A DNA stretch of 64,000 bases from JAABQG01 sp963726365 (GTDB lineage: Bacteria; Pseudomonadota; Gammaproteobacteria; Burkholderiales; Burkholderiaceae_C). The stretch is taken from positions 1 through 64,000 of the forward strand of contig CAVSCI010000027.1 in NCBI GenBank assembly GCA_963726365.1, written 5' to 3'. Numbering within the stretch: the stretch's first letter is position 1; each line of letters opens with the position of its first letter. Positions 43,505 to 52,412 of the stretch are shown here, in pieces. The position numbers and the translations under genes are program-made. The notes below the pieces were generated by a model that was given only the letters and a program-made list of their open reading frames with translations, had not been told where the DNA came from and did no database searches.

Positions 43505-44590
43505 TCAGGAATTCAATCCCTCCACCGCCTGAAACATCGCCTGCCGCGCCTGGCTGACGATCTGCCCTTTCCAGGCATCGGTGTCGGTGTAGAACGCATC
43601 CATCATGGCCTGCTTGATCGACCGGACGAGTTCCGGCGGCGCCTCGGGGTGCAGGTGCAGCCAGTGCTCGCCGCGCAGGGCGTGCATCACCTCGGTCATG
43701 GGCTGGGTGCCGTATTCCATGGCGATGGCGGTGTATTCGGCCTGCGGGAATTCGTCATAGGCGGCCAGGCACATCATGCCGGTCAGGCGCGCGGAGGTCG
43801 ATGATCCGTCGTACATCGAGGTGACCTGATCGCCCCACCAGGCGCGGGCGCGGGCCAGCGTGGCGGCATCATCCCGACCGGCAAAGATCCGCTCGCCGTG
43901 GCCGCTGGGGCCCAGGCCGGTGTGCAGGTCGATCCAGGCCAGGCGCTTCACGCCCGGCGCATGCTGTCGCAGCACGGTGCGAACGGTCTGGTTGCTCCAG
44001 GTGGGCGCGGTGCCGCCAAAGAACATGCCGTCGGGAAATTCGTGCTGGCCCCCGGAAACCGCAGCCTGGAACGCCGGCATGCCGCGCGTGGCGATGAATT
44101 CGCCGGTCGCGGCCTGGTTCTCAGGAGTCGGCGGCCACTGCTCGGGCAGCAGCAGCGGCTGCACTTCACGGTAGGCGGTGTTGACCGGCAAGGCTTGCGA
44201 GAAGTCGTGGAAATTGCGGTTCAGGTCCACGTTTTCCTGCGTCACGCGCCGGATGTGCGAGAAACCGTAGGGGTTCAGCGCGTGGATGTAGAGCACGGCC
44301 ACGCCCTGCGCACGGGCCTTTTCCCGCCACTCGGCATCGTGCAGGGCCGCCACCTGCACGCCGCTACCGCAGTAACCCTCCACACCATGGCAGGCACTGC
44401 TGACGATCAGCAGCTTTTCGGCGTCGGCAGGGCCGTCGCGCACCGCATCCATCGCCAGCGCTTCGCCGTCGCGCCCTTTCAGCGGATGCAGGTGGGAGTG
44501 AATGCGCAGCCCCAGGGATGCGGCGGCCTCCAGGAACTTGACACGCGCCTCGGCGTAGCTGGCCGAGAAGGCTGCAGGGATGGGGATCAT
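43505..44590 (-). CDS. M14-family metallopeptidase-like protein (DUF2817)
   Basis: This 361-residue protein has the zinc-site features of the M14/DUF2817 group: SACHGVEGYCGSG (His and Glu), NVDLNRNF and LAWIDLHTGLGPSGHGE. The ATG at 44590 overlaps the stop of the M20 amidohydrolase upstream (4 bases), so the pair is translationally coupled. No signal peptide is seen. The substrate is unknown; a small peptide or amide is plausible in this context. Confidence 0.87.
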   Translation of the reverse strand: MIPIPAAFSASYAEARVKFLEAAASLGLRIHSHLHPLKGRDGEALAMDAVRDGPADAEKLLIVSSACHGVEGYCGSGVQVAALHDAEWREKARAQGVAVLYIHALNPYGFSHIRRVTQENVDLNRNFHDFSQALPVNTAYREVQPLLLPEQWPPTPENQAATGEFIATRGMPAFQAAVSGGQHEFPDGMFFGGTAPTWSNQTVRTVLRQHAPGVKRLAWIDLHTGLGPSGHGERIFAGRDDAATLARARAWWGDQVTSMYDGSSTSARLTGMMCLAAYDEFPQAEYTAIAMEYGTQPMTEVMHALRGEHWLHLHPEAPPELVRSIKQAMMDAFYTDTDAWKGQIVSQARQAMFQAVEGLNS

Positions 44591-45804
44591 GCTGCACCTT
44601 CGCTGTGGTGAGTCCGCGGCGAAGCCAGCCACTGCTCGGCCAGGCGTACCCAGTAGGTGGCGCCCAGGGGGATCAGGTCGTCGTTGAAGTCGTAGCTGGG
44701 GTTGTGCAGCATGCAGGGGCCGGCGCCGTGTCCCATCTCGCGGTGGCTGCCGTCACCGTTGGCGATGAAGCAGTAGGCGCCAGGCTTGGCCTGCAGCATG
44801 TAGGCAAAATCTTCGGCGCCCATGGTCGGCTCCTGCACCGCCACGTTGGTGGCGCCGACGATGTCGGCCATCACCTGGCGGGCGAACTCGGCCTCGGGCG
44901 CGGAGTTGATGGTGGGCGGGTAGTTGCGCACGAACTCGAACTCGCAGCTCGCGTCGAAAGCGGCGCAAGTGTGCTCGGCAATCTGCTTCATGCGGCTCTC
45001 GATCAGGTCCAGCACCTCAATGCTGAAGGTGCGCACCGTGCCCTGAAGTTCGCAGCTGTCGGGCACCACGTTGGTCGCCTCGCCGGCGTGGATCATGGTG
45101 ACCGAAATCACGCCCGCGTCGATCGGTTTCTTGTTGCGGCTGATGATTGTCTGGAAGCCCTGCACCATCTGGCAGGCGATCGGCACCGGGTCGATGCCGT
45201 TGTGCGGCAGCGCCGCATGGCTGCCCTTGCCACGGATGGTGATCTTGAACTCGTTGGAGGACGCCATCACCGGCCCGGCGCTGACCGCAAACCGGCCGAT
45301 TTGTTCGCCCGGCCAGTTGTGCATCCCGAAGACGGCCTCCATCGGGAATTCCTCGAACAATCCATCCTTGATCATCTCGCGTGCCCCGCCCCCGCCCTCT
45401 TCAGCCGGCTGGAAAATCAGGTAGACCGTGCCGTCGAAGTTGCGGTTCCGGGCGAAATGCTGCGCGGCGGCCAGCAGCATGGCGGTGTGCCCGTCATGGC
45501 CGCAGGCGTGCATCTTGCCGGCATGCCGGCTGGCGTGACCAAAGGTGTTGAACTCCTGCATCGGCAGGGCGTCCATGTCGGCGCGCAGGCCCAGGGCTCG
45601 TCCGCTGGTGCCGTTTTTCACGATGCCGACCACACCGGTCGTTCCCATGCCACGGTGAATGGGAATGCCCCATTCGGTGAGCTTGAGTGCCACCAGGTCG
45701 GCAGTACGCTGTTCCTCGAAGCAGAGTTCAGGGTGCGCGTGAATATCACGGCGAAGGGCGGCAATACCGGCCGCTTCGGTTACCAGGGAATCGATGATTT
45801 TCAT
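44587..45804 (-). CDS. M20-family amidohydrolase (hippurate hydrolase-like)
   Basis: This is a predicted metal-dependent amidohydrolase of 405 residues. Metal ligands are visible in KMHACGHDGHTAML (Cys, His), the Glu pair in IFQPAEEGGGGAREM, His in GMHNWPGEQIG and the last His near MLHNPSYDFNDDL. This pattern is that of the hippurate hydrolase/IAA-amino acid hydrolase group, which releases an acyl or aromatic acid from an amino acid. It is translationally coupled to the M14-like gene and diverges from argE. Confidence 0.92.
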   Translation of the reverse strand: MKIIDSLVTEAAGIAALRRDIHAHPELCFEEQRTADLVALKLTEWGIPIHRGMGTTGVVGIVKNGTSGRALGLRADMDALPMQEFNTFGHASRHAGKMHACGHDGHTAMLLAAAQHFARNRNFDGTVYLIFQPAEEGGGGAREMIKDGLFEEFPMEAVFGMHNWPGEQIGRFAVSAGPVMASSNEFKITIRGKGSHAALPHNGIDPVPIACQMVQGFQTIISRNKKPIDAGVISVTMIHAGEATNVVPDSCELQGTVRTFSIEVLDLIESRMKQIAEHTCAAFDASCEFEFVRNYPPTINSAPEAEFARQVMADIVGATNVAVQEPTMGAEDFAYMLQAKPGAYCFIANGDGSHREMGHGAGPCMLHNPSYDFNDDLIPLGATYWVRLAEQWLASPRTHHSEGAA

Positions 45805-45878
45805 GACTACAGTCTAGCCAGACTGTGGCGATCTTGCCTGCCCCATGCGCGTCACAGGGAATTCCCTAGAATCCCGGC

Positions 45879-47036
45879 ATGATCTCTCCACGCGCCCTCG
45901 AGCTCGCCCGCACCCTGGTCCAGATGAACACGGTCAGCGCCAACTCCAACCTCGAGTTGATCCATTTCGTCAGGGACGCGTTGCAAAGTTTCGGCGTGAA
46001 AAGCCGTTTGACCTGGAACCCCGACAAGACCAAAGCCAACCTGTTCGCCACGCTGGGCGAAGGCAAGCCGGCCGGCGTCATCCTCTCGGGCCACACCGAT
46101 ACCGTGCCCTGGGACGGCCAGGCCTGGAGCGTCGATCCGCTGTCGGCCGCTGTGAATGACGGTCGCCTGTACGGCCGGGGTTCGGCCGACATGAAGAGCT
46201 TCATCGCCCTGGCGCTGGCCAACGCGCAGGCCTTCCTGGAAAGCCCGGCGCCGTTTGCCATCCACTTCGCCTTCAGCTATGACGAAGAAGTCGGCTGTTT
46301 CGGCGTGCGCGAACTGATTGCCGACCTGCGCGATGCCAGCATCCGGCCGCTGGCCTGCATCATCGGCGAGCCCACCGGCATGGTGCCGGCGATCGCGCAC
46401 AAGGGGGTGTACCGCTACAAGTGCTGTGTGCGCGGCAAGGAAGCCCATTCTTCGCTGACGCCGCAGTCGGTCAACGCCATCGAGATGGCGGCACGCGTGA
46501 TCGGCAAGATCCGTGACATGGCCGAGGGCTTCGAGCGCAACGAGCCGCGCTACGAAGGCTTCGACGTTCCGTATTCCACCGCCAGCGTGGGCCAGTTTCA
46601 TGGCGGCATTGCCGACAACGTGGTGCCGCGCGACGCCGAGTTCCGTTACGAATTCCGCGACCTGCCCACCGCCGACGTGCGGGCCATGCAGCAGGCGGTG
46701 CTGGATCAGGCCCGTGCGCTGGAGCCGACGATGCACAAGGTAGCCCCTGAGGCGGGCTTCAGTTTCGAGACGATCTGCGAGGTGCCCAGCTTTCTGGGCT
46801 CGGCCGGCGACGCTGTCACGCGGCTGGCGAAGCGCCTCAGCGGTGAAGCGCGCACGACCCTGGTGGCCTTCGGCACCGAGGCCGGGCTGTTCAAGAATGC
46901 CGGCATTCCGACCGTGGTCTGCGGGCCGGGCTACATCGTGCAGGCGCACCAGCCTGATGAATTCGTGAGCCTGGATCAGCTGGCGCGCTGCGAGGCCTTC
47001 ATGCAGGGTCTGGCGGCCAGCCGCGCCATCGCCTGA
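45879..47036 (+). CDS. argE: Acetylornithine deacetylase
   Basis: ArgE removes the acetyl group from N-acetylornithine in arginine synthesis. The 385-residue M20 peptidase-fold protein has metal-site segments ILSGHTDTVPWDGQAWSVDP, YGRGSADMKSF, AFSYDEEVGCFG and IIGEPTGMVPAIAHKG, with the final His in YIVQAHQPDEFV. The HTDTVPWDGQ stretch fits ArgE rather than DapE. The N-terminus MISPRALELARTLVQMNTVS is standard. It is a single gene; argB lies 28 kb away. Confidence 0.93.
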   Translation: MISPRALELARTLVQMNTVSANSNLELIHFVRDALQSFGVKSRLTWNPDKTKANLFATLGEGKPAGVILSGHTDTVPWDGQAWSVDPLSAAVNDGRLYGRGSADMKSFIALALANAQAFLESPAPFAIHFAFSYDEEVGCFGVRELIADLRDASIRPLACIIGEPTGMVPAIAHKGVYRYKCCVRGKEAHSSLTPQSVNAIEMAARVIGKIRDMAEGFERNEPRYEGFDVPYSTASVGQFHGGIADNVVPRDAEFRYEFRDLPTADVRAMQQAVLDQARALEPTMHKVAPEAGFSFETICEVPSFLGSAGDAVTRLAKRLSGEARTTLVAFGTEAGLFKNAGIPTVVCGPGYIVQAHQPDEFVSLDQLARCEAFMQGLAASRAIA

Positions 47037-47089
47037 GTGGTAAGCGAGTTGTTCAGCGGCGAGGGCCGATCGGGTACCTGTGCTGCCCG

Positions 47090-48223
47090 TCAGGTGCGCA
47101 CACGGCCGTCGCCGGTCAGCATGGAGAGTTCGACAAATTTCGAGGCCACATGGTTGGTCGGCGAGAAAGTCACTGCAAAGCCACCGAACGACTGGTCGTT
47201 GATCGATTCCAGGCCGCTGATGAGTGCCTCCCGATTGGGCTTGCCGCCGCGGCGCAGCCCTTCGGCAAAGATCTTGGCGGCCAGGTAGCCCTCCATGCTG
47301 GAGAAGTTTGGCTGCACGTTGCCGGCCTTCTTGGCCGCATCGACGAACTCGCGCGCGATTGGCCGCGCCGCGTTGTAGGGCGAGGGCACCACCTGCGAGA
47401 CCACCACGCCCGCGCCGTCCTTGCCGAGTTCGTCGGCCAGCGCCTGGGTGCCCACGAATGACACGTTGTAGTAGGTTCCGCCATAGCCGGCCTTTCGCGC
47501 CGCACGGATGAAAGCCGCGCACGATTTGTAGGCGCTGATCTGCACCACGGCGTCGGGCCCCGCTGCGGTGATGGCCGTGACGGCCGCGCCCACATCCACC
47601 GAATTGCGCTCGACCGTGGCCAGCGCCACGGGCTTGAGGTTCTGTGCGGCCAGCGCCAAGGTCACGCCATCGAGTCCGGCTTTGCCATAGGCATCGTTCT
47701 GGTAGAAAACGGCGATCTTCTTCAGGCCCAGGTTGGTGAGCTGCTTGACGATCAGTGCCGTTTCGTCGTTGTACGAGGCACGCACGTGAAACGCAGTCCG
47801 GCTTAGCGGGTCGCGCAGTGCCATGGCACCGGTGAATGGAGCGAAGAATGGCATTTTGGCGCGGTTTGCCAGCGGCAAAGCGACCACACTGGTGGGCGTG
47901 CCAATGTAGCCAAACAAGGCGAAGACATCCTCGTCAATGAGCTTTTTCGTATTGGCGGCGCAGCGGTCGGGCTCGTAGCCGTCGTCGAGCTGGCGAATTT
48001 CGATGTTGCGCCGGCCCGCGCCGCCCTGGGCATTGAACTGGTCGAAGTACAGCTTGGCCCCGGCATGAAACTGGATGCCGAGCTGCGCGGCCGGCCCTGT
48101 GAAGGCCGCCGACTGGCCGAGAACGATCCGGTCTTCCTGCGCATGGGCGGGGTGAAAGCCCGCGACCAACGCGGCGCCGGTGGCGATGGAAAACTGACGG
48201 CGGCTGAGGGGAGGGAAGCCCAT
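47090..48223 (-). CDS. ABC transporter substrate-binding protein (Peripla_BP_6), orphan
   Basis: This periplasmic LivK-type receptor has 377 residues with a twin-arginine-like leader (LSRRQFSIATGAALVAGFHP, cleavage near AHA). Binding-fold features include VLGQSAAFTGPAAQLGIQFH, GYIGTPTSVVALPLANRAKM and AVFYQNDAYGKAGLDG. No permease or ATPase genes are adjacent, so it must use another system, maybe the liv-type importer at 36-40 kb, or have a sensory role. It is clearly different from the two tandem binding proteins there. Confidence 0.9.
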   Translation of the reverse strand: MGFPPLSRRQFSIATGAALVAGFHPAHAQEDRIVLGQSAAFTGPAAQLGIQFHAGAKLYFDQFNAQGGAGRRNIEIRQLDDGYEPDRCAANTKKLIDEDVFALFGYIGTPTSVVALPLANRAKMPFFAPFTGAMALRDPLSRTAFHVRASYNDETALIVKQLTNLGLKKIAVFYQNDAYGKAGLDGVTLALAAQNLKPVALATVERNSVDVGAAVTAITAAGPDAVVQISAYKSCAAFIRAARKAGYGGTYYNVSFVGTQALADELGKDGAGVVVSQVVPSPYNAARPIAREFVDAAKKAGNVQPNFSSMEGYLAAKIFAEGLRRGGKPNREALISGLESINDQSFGGFAVTFSPTNHVASKFVELSMLTGDGRVRT

Positions 48224-48306
48224 GATGAGTTACCAGGTCAATGCGGGCAAGCCCCCGCGTGAACGCGTTGTTGTGAAAGAATGAGCCTTCTTCTGCAGGC
48301 CTGTTC

Positions 48307-50364
48307 ATGATAACTCCCCAGAGCATTTCATCGGTTGCCAGCGTGGTGCGCGGCGCCTGCCCGCACGACTGCCCGGACACCTGCGCGCTGCTGACCACGG
48401 TGGAAAACGGTCGCGCCGTTCGCGTTCACGGCAACCCCGCGCATCGCCACACCGACGGCGCGCTGTGTACCAAGGTGTCGCGTTACACAGAGCGAACCTA
48501 CCATCCCGAGCGTTTGCTGCAGCCGCTGCGGCGCGTCGGTCCCAAGGGCGCAGGCCGGTTCGAGCCCGTGGGTTGGGACGAGGCGCTCGACGACATCGCC
48601 GGGCGGCTGAAAGCCATTGCAGCCCGCAACCCGGAGGCGGTGCTTCCCTACAGCTATGCCGGCACCATGGGTCTTGTCCAGGGCGAAGGCATGGCAGCGC
48701 GCTTTTTTCACCAGCTTGGCGGATCGCACCTGGAGCGCACGATCTGTTCGGCCGCCGGCAGCGAGGCCATGGTGCAGACGTTGGGCGGCAAGGTCGGCAT
48801 GAAGGTGGAATTCTTTGCCGAATCGAAGCTGATCCTGATCTGGGGCAGCAACTCGATCGCCAGCAACCTGCACTTCTGGCGCCATGTGCAGCAGGCCAAG
48901 CGCGAGGGTGCGCGCATTGTCTGCATCGACCCGCGGCGCACCGAAACGGCCGACAAGTGCCATGCGCACATTGCCCTGCGTCCCGGCACCGATGCGGCGC
49001 TGGCGCTGGCGCTGATGCACGAACTGGTCGTGCATGACTGGCTCGATCACGACTACATCGCGCAGCACACAGTGGGCTGGGAAGCCTTGCGCGAGCGCGC
49101 GCTGCAATGGCCGCCGGCGCGTGCGGCGGAAGTCTGCGGCATCCCCGAGCAGCAGATCACCGACCTCGCCCGGGACTATGGAATCACGACGCCTGCGGCG
49201 ATCCGCCTGAACTACGGCATGCAGCGTGTGCGCGGCGGCGGCAATGCGGCACGCGCCATTGCCTGCCTGCCCGCGCTGACCGGTGCCTGGCGTCACCGCG
49301 CCGGCGGGGTGTTGTTGAGCAGTTCCGGCCATTTCCCGATCGACCGCGCGGCGCTGCACCGGCCCGACCTGCTGGGGTCGCGGCGGCCCCGCACGCTCAA
49401 CATGGTGACTATTGGCGACGACCTGCTGCGCGAGGCCTCGCCCGAGTTTGGCCCGAAGATCGAGGCGCTGATCGTCTACAACAGCAATCCGGTGGCGGTG
49501 GCGCCCGAGTCGGGCAAGGTGGTGCAGGGCTTTGCGCGCGAAGACCTGTTCACCGTGGTCCTGGAACATTTCCAGACCGACACCGCTGACTTCGCCGACT
49601 ACCTTCTGCCCGCCACCACTCAGCTGGAGCACTGGGACGTTCACGCCAGCTATGGCCATACCGATGTGCTGCTGAACCGCCCGGCCATCGCCCCGCTCGG
49701 GCAGGCCCGGACCAATACCGACGTCTTCCGTGCGCTGGCGCAACGCCTCGGGTTCACTGATCCCGGCTTTGTCGAGGACGACGAGACACTCTGTCGGACC
49801 GCATTTGGCGACGCCGTACCTTTTGACGAATTGCTGGAAAACGGCTTTGCGTCATTGCCACTGCCCGACGCACCCTTTGCACGCGGCGCCTTCCCCACGC
49901 CGTCTGGGCGCTGCGAGTTCTTCAGCGAACGCCTGGCCATGCAGGGGCTGGATGGCTTGCCGGATTACCTGCCAAATTACGAAACCACCGGCAGCAGTGC
50001 GGCCTGGCCGCTGGCGATGATCTCGCCGCCGGCGCGCAATTTCCTCAATTCCACTTTCGTGAACGTCAAAAGCCTGCGCGACATCGAGGGAGAGCCGATC
50101 CTGGAGATGCATGACACCGATGCCCGTTCGCGCGGGATCGCCGATGGCGACGTGGTGCGCGTTTTCAATGCCCGTGGTGCCTACCACTGCAAGGCCAGAA
50201 TCTCGCCGCGCGCCCGCCCCGGGGTGGTCAACGGTCTGGGCGTCTGGTGGCGCAAGCTGGGCCTGGGCGGTACCAACGTGAACGAGCTCACGAGTCAGAA
50301 ACTCACCGACCTGGGGCGGGGGCCGGTGTTTTACGACTGCCTGGTGGAAGTGGAGGCCACCTGA
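48307..50364 (+). CDS. Molybdopterin-dependent oxidoreductase with [4Fe-4S] site
   Basis: This bis-MGD (DMSO reductase superfamily) enzyme has 685 residues. The iron-sulfur motif is C18-P-H-D-C22-P-D-T-C26 with a fourth Cys54 in GALCTKV. The molybdopterin-binding regions appear as LILIWGSNSIASNLHFWRHV, CIDPRRTETADKCHAH, ALIVYNSNPVAVAPESGKVV and the C-terminal domain ending with WWRKLGLGGTNVNELTSQKL. No twin-arginine signal is present, so it is probably cytosolic. Related genes are annotated as formate dehydrogenase or anaerobic dehydrogenase, but the substrate is unknown. Confidence 0.92.
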   Translation: MITPQSISSVASVVRGACPHDCPDTCALLTTVENGRAVRVHGNPAHRHTDGALCTKVSRYTERTYHPERLLQPLRRVGPKGAGRFEPVGWDEALDDIAGRLKAIAARNPEAVLPYSYAGTMGLVQGEGMAARFFHQLGGSHLERTICSAAGSEAMVQTLGGKVGMKVEFFAESKLILIWGSNSIASNLHFWRHVQQAKREGARIVCIDPRRTETADKCHAHIALRPGTDAALALALMHELVVHDWLDHDYIAQHTVGWEALRERALQWPPARAAEVCGIPEQQITDLARDYGITTPAAIRLNYGMQRVRGGGNAARAIACLPALTGAWRHRAGGVLLSSSGHFPIDRAALHRPDLLGSRRPRTLNMVTIGDDLLREASPEFGPKIEALIVYNSNPVAVAPESGKVVQGFAREDLFTVVLEHFQTDTADFADYLLPATTQLEHWDVHASYGHTDVLLNRPAIAPLGQARTNTDVFRALAQRLGFTDPGFVEDDETLCRTAFGDAVPFDELLENGFASLPLPDAPFARGAFPTPSGRCEFFSERLAMQGLDGLPDYLPNYETTGSSAAWPLAMISPPARNFLNSTFVNVKSLRDIEGEPILEMHDTDARSRGIADGDVVRVFNARGAYHCKARISPRARPGVVNGLGVWWRKLGLGGTNVNELTSQKLTDLGRGPVFYDCLVEVEAT

Positions 50365-50917
50365 TCAGGGTGACTTGAACACATCCGCCCCAATGGAGCC
50401 ACTTGCAGTGCCATCGGCAAACAGATCCACGTGGTTGTCATAGACAGACCCTGCGTCCAATCGTGGTTTTTGTACCCCAATGCAGCATGATGGACTTGCT
50501 GCGCGGATCGTCCACGTAGCAGACGCTCTTGAGGTCCAATGCGGCTCCGTTGTAGGTTGCTGTGCCATCGGCTTTGAAGACGAGTGTGGCATCCCCCGTT
50601 TTGGTGAAGGCAAAGGTTGTCGATGAATATGTGCCCACACTTCCTGTGTAGGTTTTTGCGTATGCCGTGAGCTGAGCGGCAGTGGGCACAGTCGCCGGCA
50701 CGCTGACCACAGAGGTATCGCAGACCAGTGCGACAGGTGTGGCGACAGGTGTGGTCGCTGCGACGGGGTCAGCGGGTGCGAGTGCAGGCGCCGGTGCCGG
50801 AACTGCCGCTGCCACCGGCAAAGTGGCAACAGTTGCGGTTTCGTCTCCACCGCCGCACGCACTCAAGGCCAGTGCCACAGAAGCCAGGGAGAGAAAATGG
50901 GTTGTCGAATGTTTCAT
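50365..50917 (-). CDS. Putative lipoprotein (one frameshift)
   Basis: A signal peptide with lipobox (LASVALALSACGGGD) is followed by an Ala/Pro/Val-rich low-complexity linker and a small C-terminal domain (LTAYAKTYTGSVGTYSSTTF). The frame changes at a T5 run at 50467-50471 (plus strand); removing one base joins SKSIMLHWGTK to PRLDAGSVYDNHVDLFADGT and the protein ends FKSP. The corrected length is about 183 residues. I do not recognise the family. It is divergent from the aminopeptidase gene by 42 bases. Confidence 0.72.
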
Positions 50918-50959
50918 GGTCTTCCTTGCAGAAATGTTGAGGAGAAGGAACCGCAATTT

Positions 50960-52120
50960 ATGGATCTGAGGTGCACCCGTCCACCCCCTGAACCGGGGGG
51001 AGTCCGCGCGCATGGCTGGGGAAGGTGGGCCGTTCTGGTGGCGGCTCTCTCGCTCGGCGGCTGCTCCACCGCAGGTTATTACTGGCAGGCGGTCAACGGC
51101 AATTGGGAGTTGATGCGCGCGGCACGCCCCGTGGCGGACTGGGTGGCGGAACCACAAACACCCGAGGCCTTGCGTGAACGGCTGAAGTTGGCGCAGCACA
51201 TCCGGACATTTGCGACCGACGAATTGCAACTGCCCGATAACCCCAGCTACCACCGCTATGCCGATCTGGGGCGTCCGGCGGTCGTATGGAATGTCGTGGC
51301 GGCCCCCGCGGACTCACTCATACCGAAGACGTGGTGCTTTCCGGTGGCCGGGTGCGTGAGCTACCGCGGCTATTTCAACGAGGCCGATGCCCGCGCCGAG
51401 GCACGGGCGCTCGAAAAGCAGGGGCTGGAGACCAGCGTCTACGGGGTGCCCGCGTATTCGACCCTGGGCTGGATGAACTGGGCTGGCGGCGACCCGCTGG
51501 TCAGCACCTTCATCCACTATCCTGAAGGCGAGCTTGCGCGCCTGGTGTTTCACGAACTGGCACATCAGGTGGTCTACGCAAAAGACGACACCATGTTCAA
51601 CGAGTCCTTCGCCACCGCCGTGGAGCGCCTGGGTGGCGAGCGCTGGCTGATCCTGCACGGCAGCCCGGCCGCGCGCGAGGCGTATGCGAGCTTTGATGCA
51701 CGGCGCAAGGCCTTTCGGGCCCTGACCCTGTCCACGCGGCGCGAACTGGAGGCTATCTACAAGGAAAACAAGGCCGGTCCCAGCGTCGATGGGTCTTTGA
51801 TTGCTATGAAAACGGAAGTCATGCAGCGCTTTCGAGACCGTTACGCTGCGCTCAAGGCCAGCTGGGGCGGTGATCCTGCGCAGTACCGGGGCTTTGACGC
51901 GTGGGTGGCGCGCGCCAACAATGCGAGCCTTGCTGCGCAGGCCTCCTACGATGAACTGGTCCCGGGTTTCGAGCGGTTGTTCAGGAAAGACGGAGGTTTT
52001 ACGCCGCAGGGATGGCGCCAGTTTTATGATGCGGTCAAACAACTTGCGGCGATGCCAGTGGAAGAACGTCGTCGCGCATTGAAGGAGTCAGCCCTTGTCA
52101 CACATCAGAATTCACCGTGA
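50960..52120 (+). CDS. Lipoprotein aminopeptidase (Pfam Aminopep-like)
   Basis: This 386-residue protein has a signal sequence with lipobox (LSLGGCSTAG, Cys35) and a zinc metallopeptidase motif HELAH (His198, Glu199, His202) followed by FNESFAT (Glu215), the gluzincin third ligand. The stretch GYYWQAVNGNWELMRAARPV is typical of predicted aminopeptidases in Proteobacteria. GGAGAAGGAACC precedes the start. Expected location is the inner face of the outer membrane or the periplasm. Its end overlaps the next gene's start. Confidence 0.9.
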   Translation: MDLRCTRPPPEPGGVRAHGWGRWAVLVAALSLGGCSTAGYYWQAVNGNWELMRAARPVADWVAEPQTPEALRERLKLAQHIRTFATDELQLPDNPSYHRYADLGRPAVVWNVVAAPADSLIPKTWCFPVAGCVSYRGYFNEADARAEARALEKQGLETSVYGVPAYSTLGWMNWAGGDPLVSTFIHYPEGELARLVFHELAHQVVYAKDDTMFNESFATAVERLGGERWLILHGSPAAREAYASFDARRKAFRALTLSTRRELEAIYKENKAGPSVDGSLIAMKTEVMQRFRDRYAALKASWGGDPAQYRGFDAWVARANNASLAAQASYDELVPGFERLFRKDGGFTPQGWRQFYDAVKQLAAMPVEERRRALKESALVTHQNSP

Positions 52121-52412
52121 CCACCACCTCGGTCATGCCGGCGCGCGCAAGGTCGCCTACAAGTGGGCCGAACAGGTCGAGACCGAGTTCGGCATGGACT
52201 GTACCTACGAAGAGGGACACAGCCATGACGAGGTGACTTTCAAACGTTCGGGTGTGACCGGCACGCTCAAGGTGAGCCCGCACGCCTTTGAGCTCGACGC
52301 GAAGCTGGGATTCTTGCTCGGCGCATTCCGCGACAAGATCGAGCGCGAGATCGTCAAGAACCTGGACACCCTGCTGGCCAAAAAACCCGCGGCGCGCAAG
52401 AAATCGACATGA
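52095..52412 (+). CDS. Polyhydroxyalkanoic acid system family protein (TTG start)
   Basis: This 105-residue protein matches the family found in PHA-producing bacteria: HIRIHRDHHLGHAGARKVAY, then DCTYEEGHSHDEVTFKRSGV and ELDAKLGFLLGAFRDKIERE. The start is TTG, set by GAAGGAG 7 bases upstream; it lies inside the aminopeptidase tail (26-base overlap). It overlaps the CoA-transferase start by 4 bases. The exact role (granule-associated or regulatory) is not established. Confidence 0.87.
   Translation: MSHIRIHRDHHLGHAGARKVAYKWAEQVETEFGMDCTYEEGHSHDEVTFKRSGVTGTLKVSPHAFELDAKLGFLLGAFRDKIEREIVKNLDTLLAKKPAARKKST

Noticed and set aside
48307..50364. Calling the molybdopterin enzyme a formate dehydrogenase
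   Set aside because: Superfamily motifs are clear, but nothing visible identifies formate as substrate and there are no partner subunits or accessory genes.
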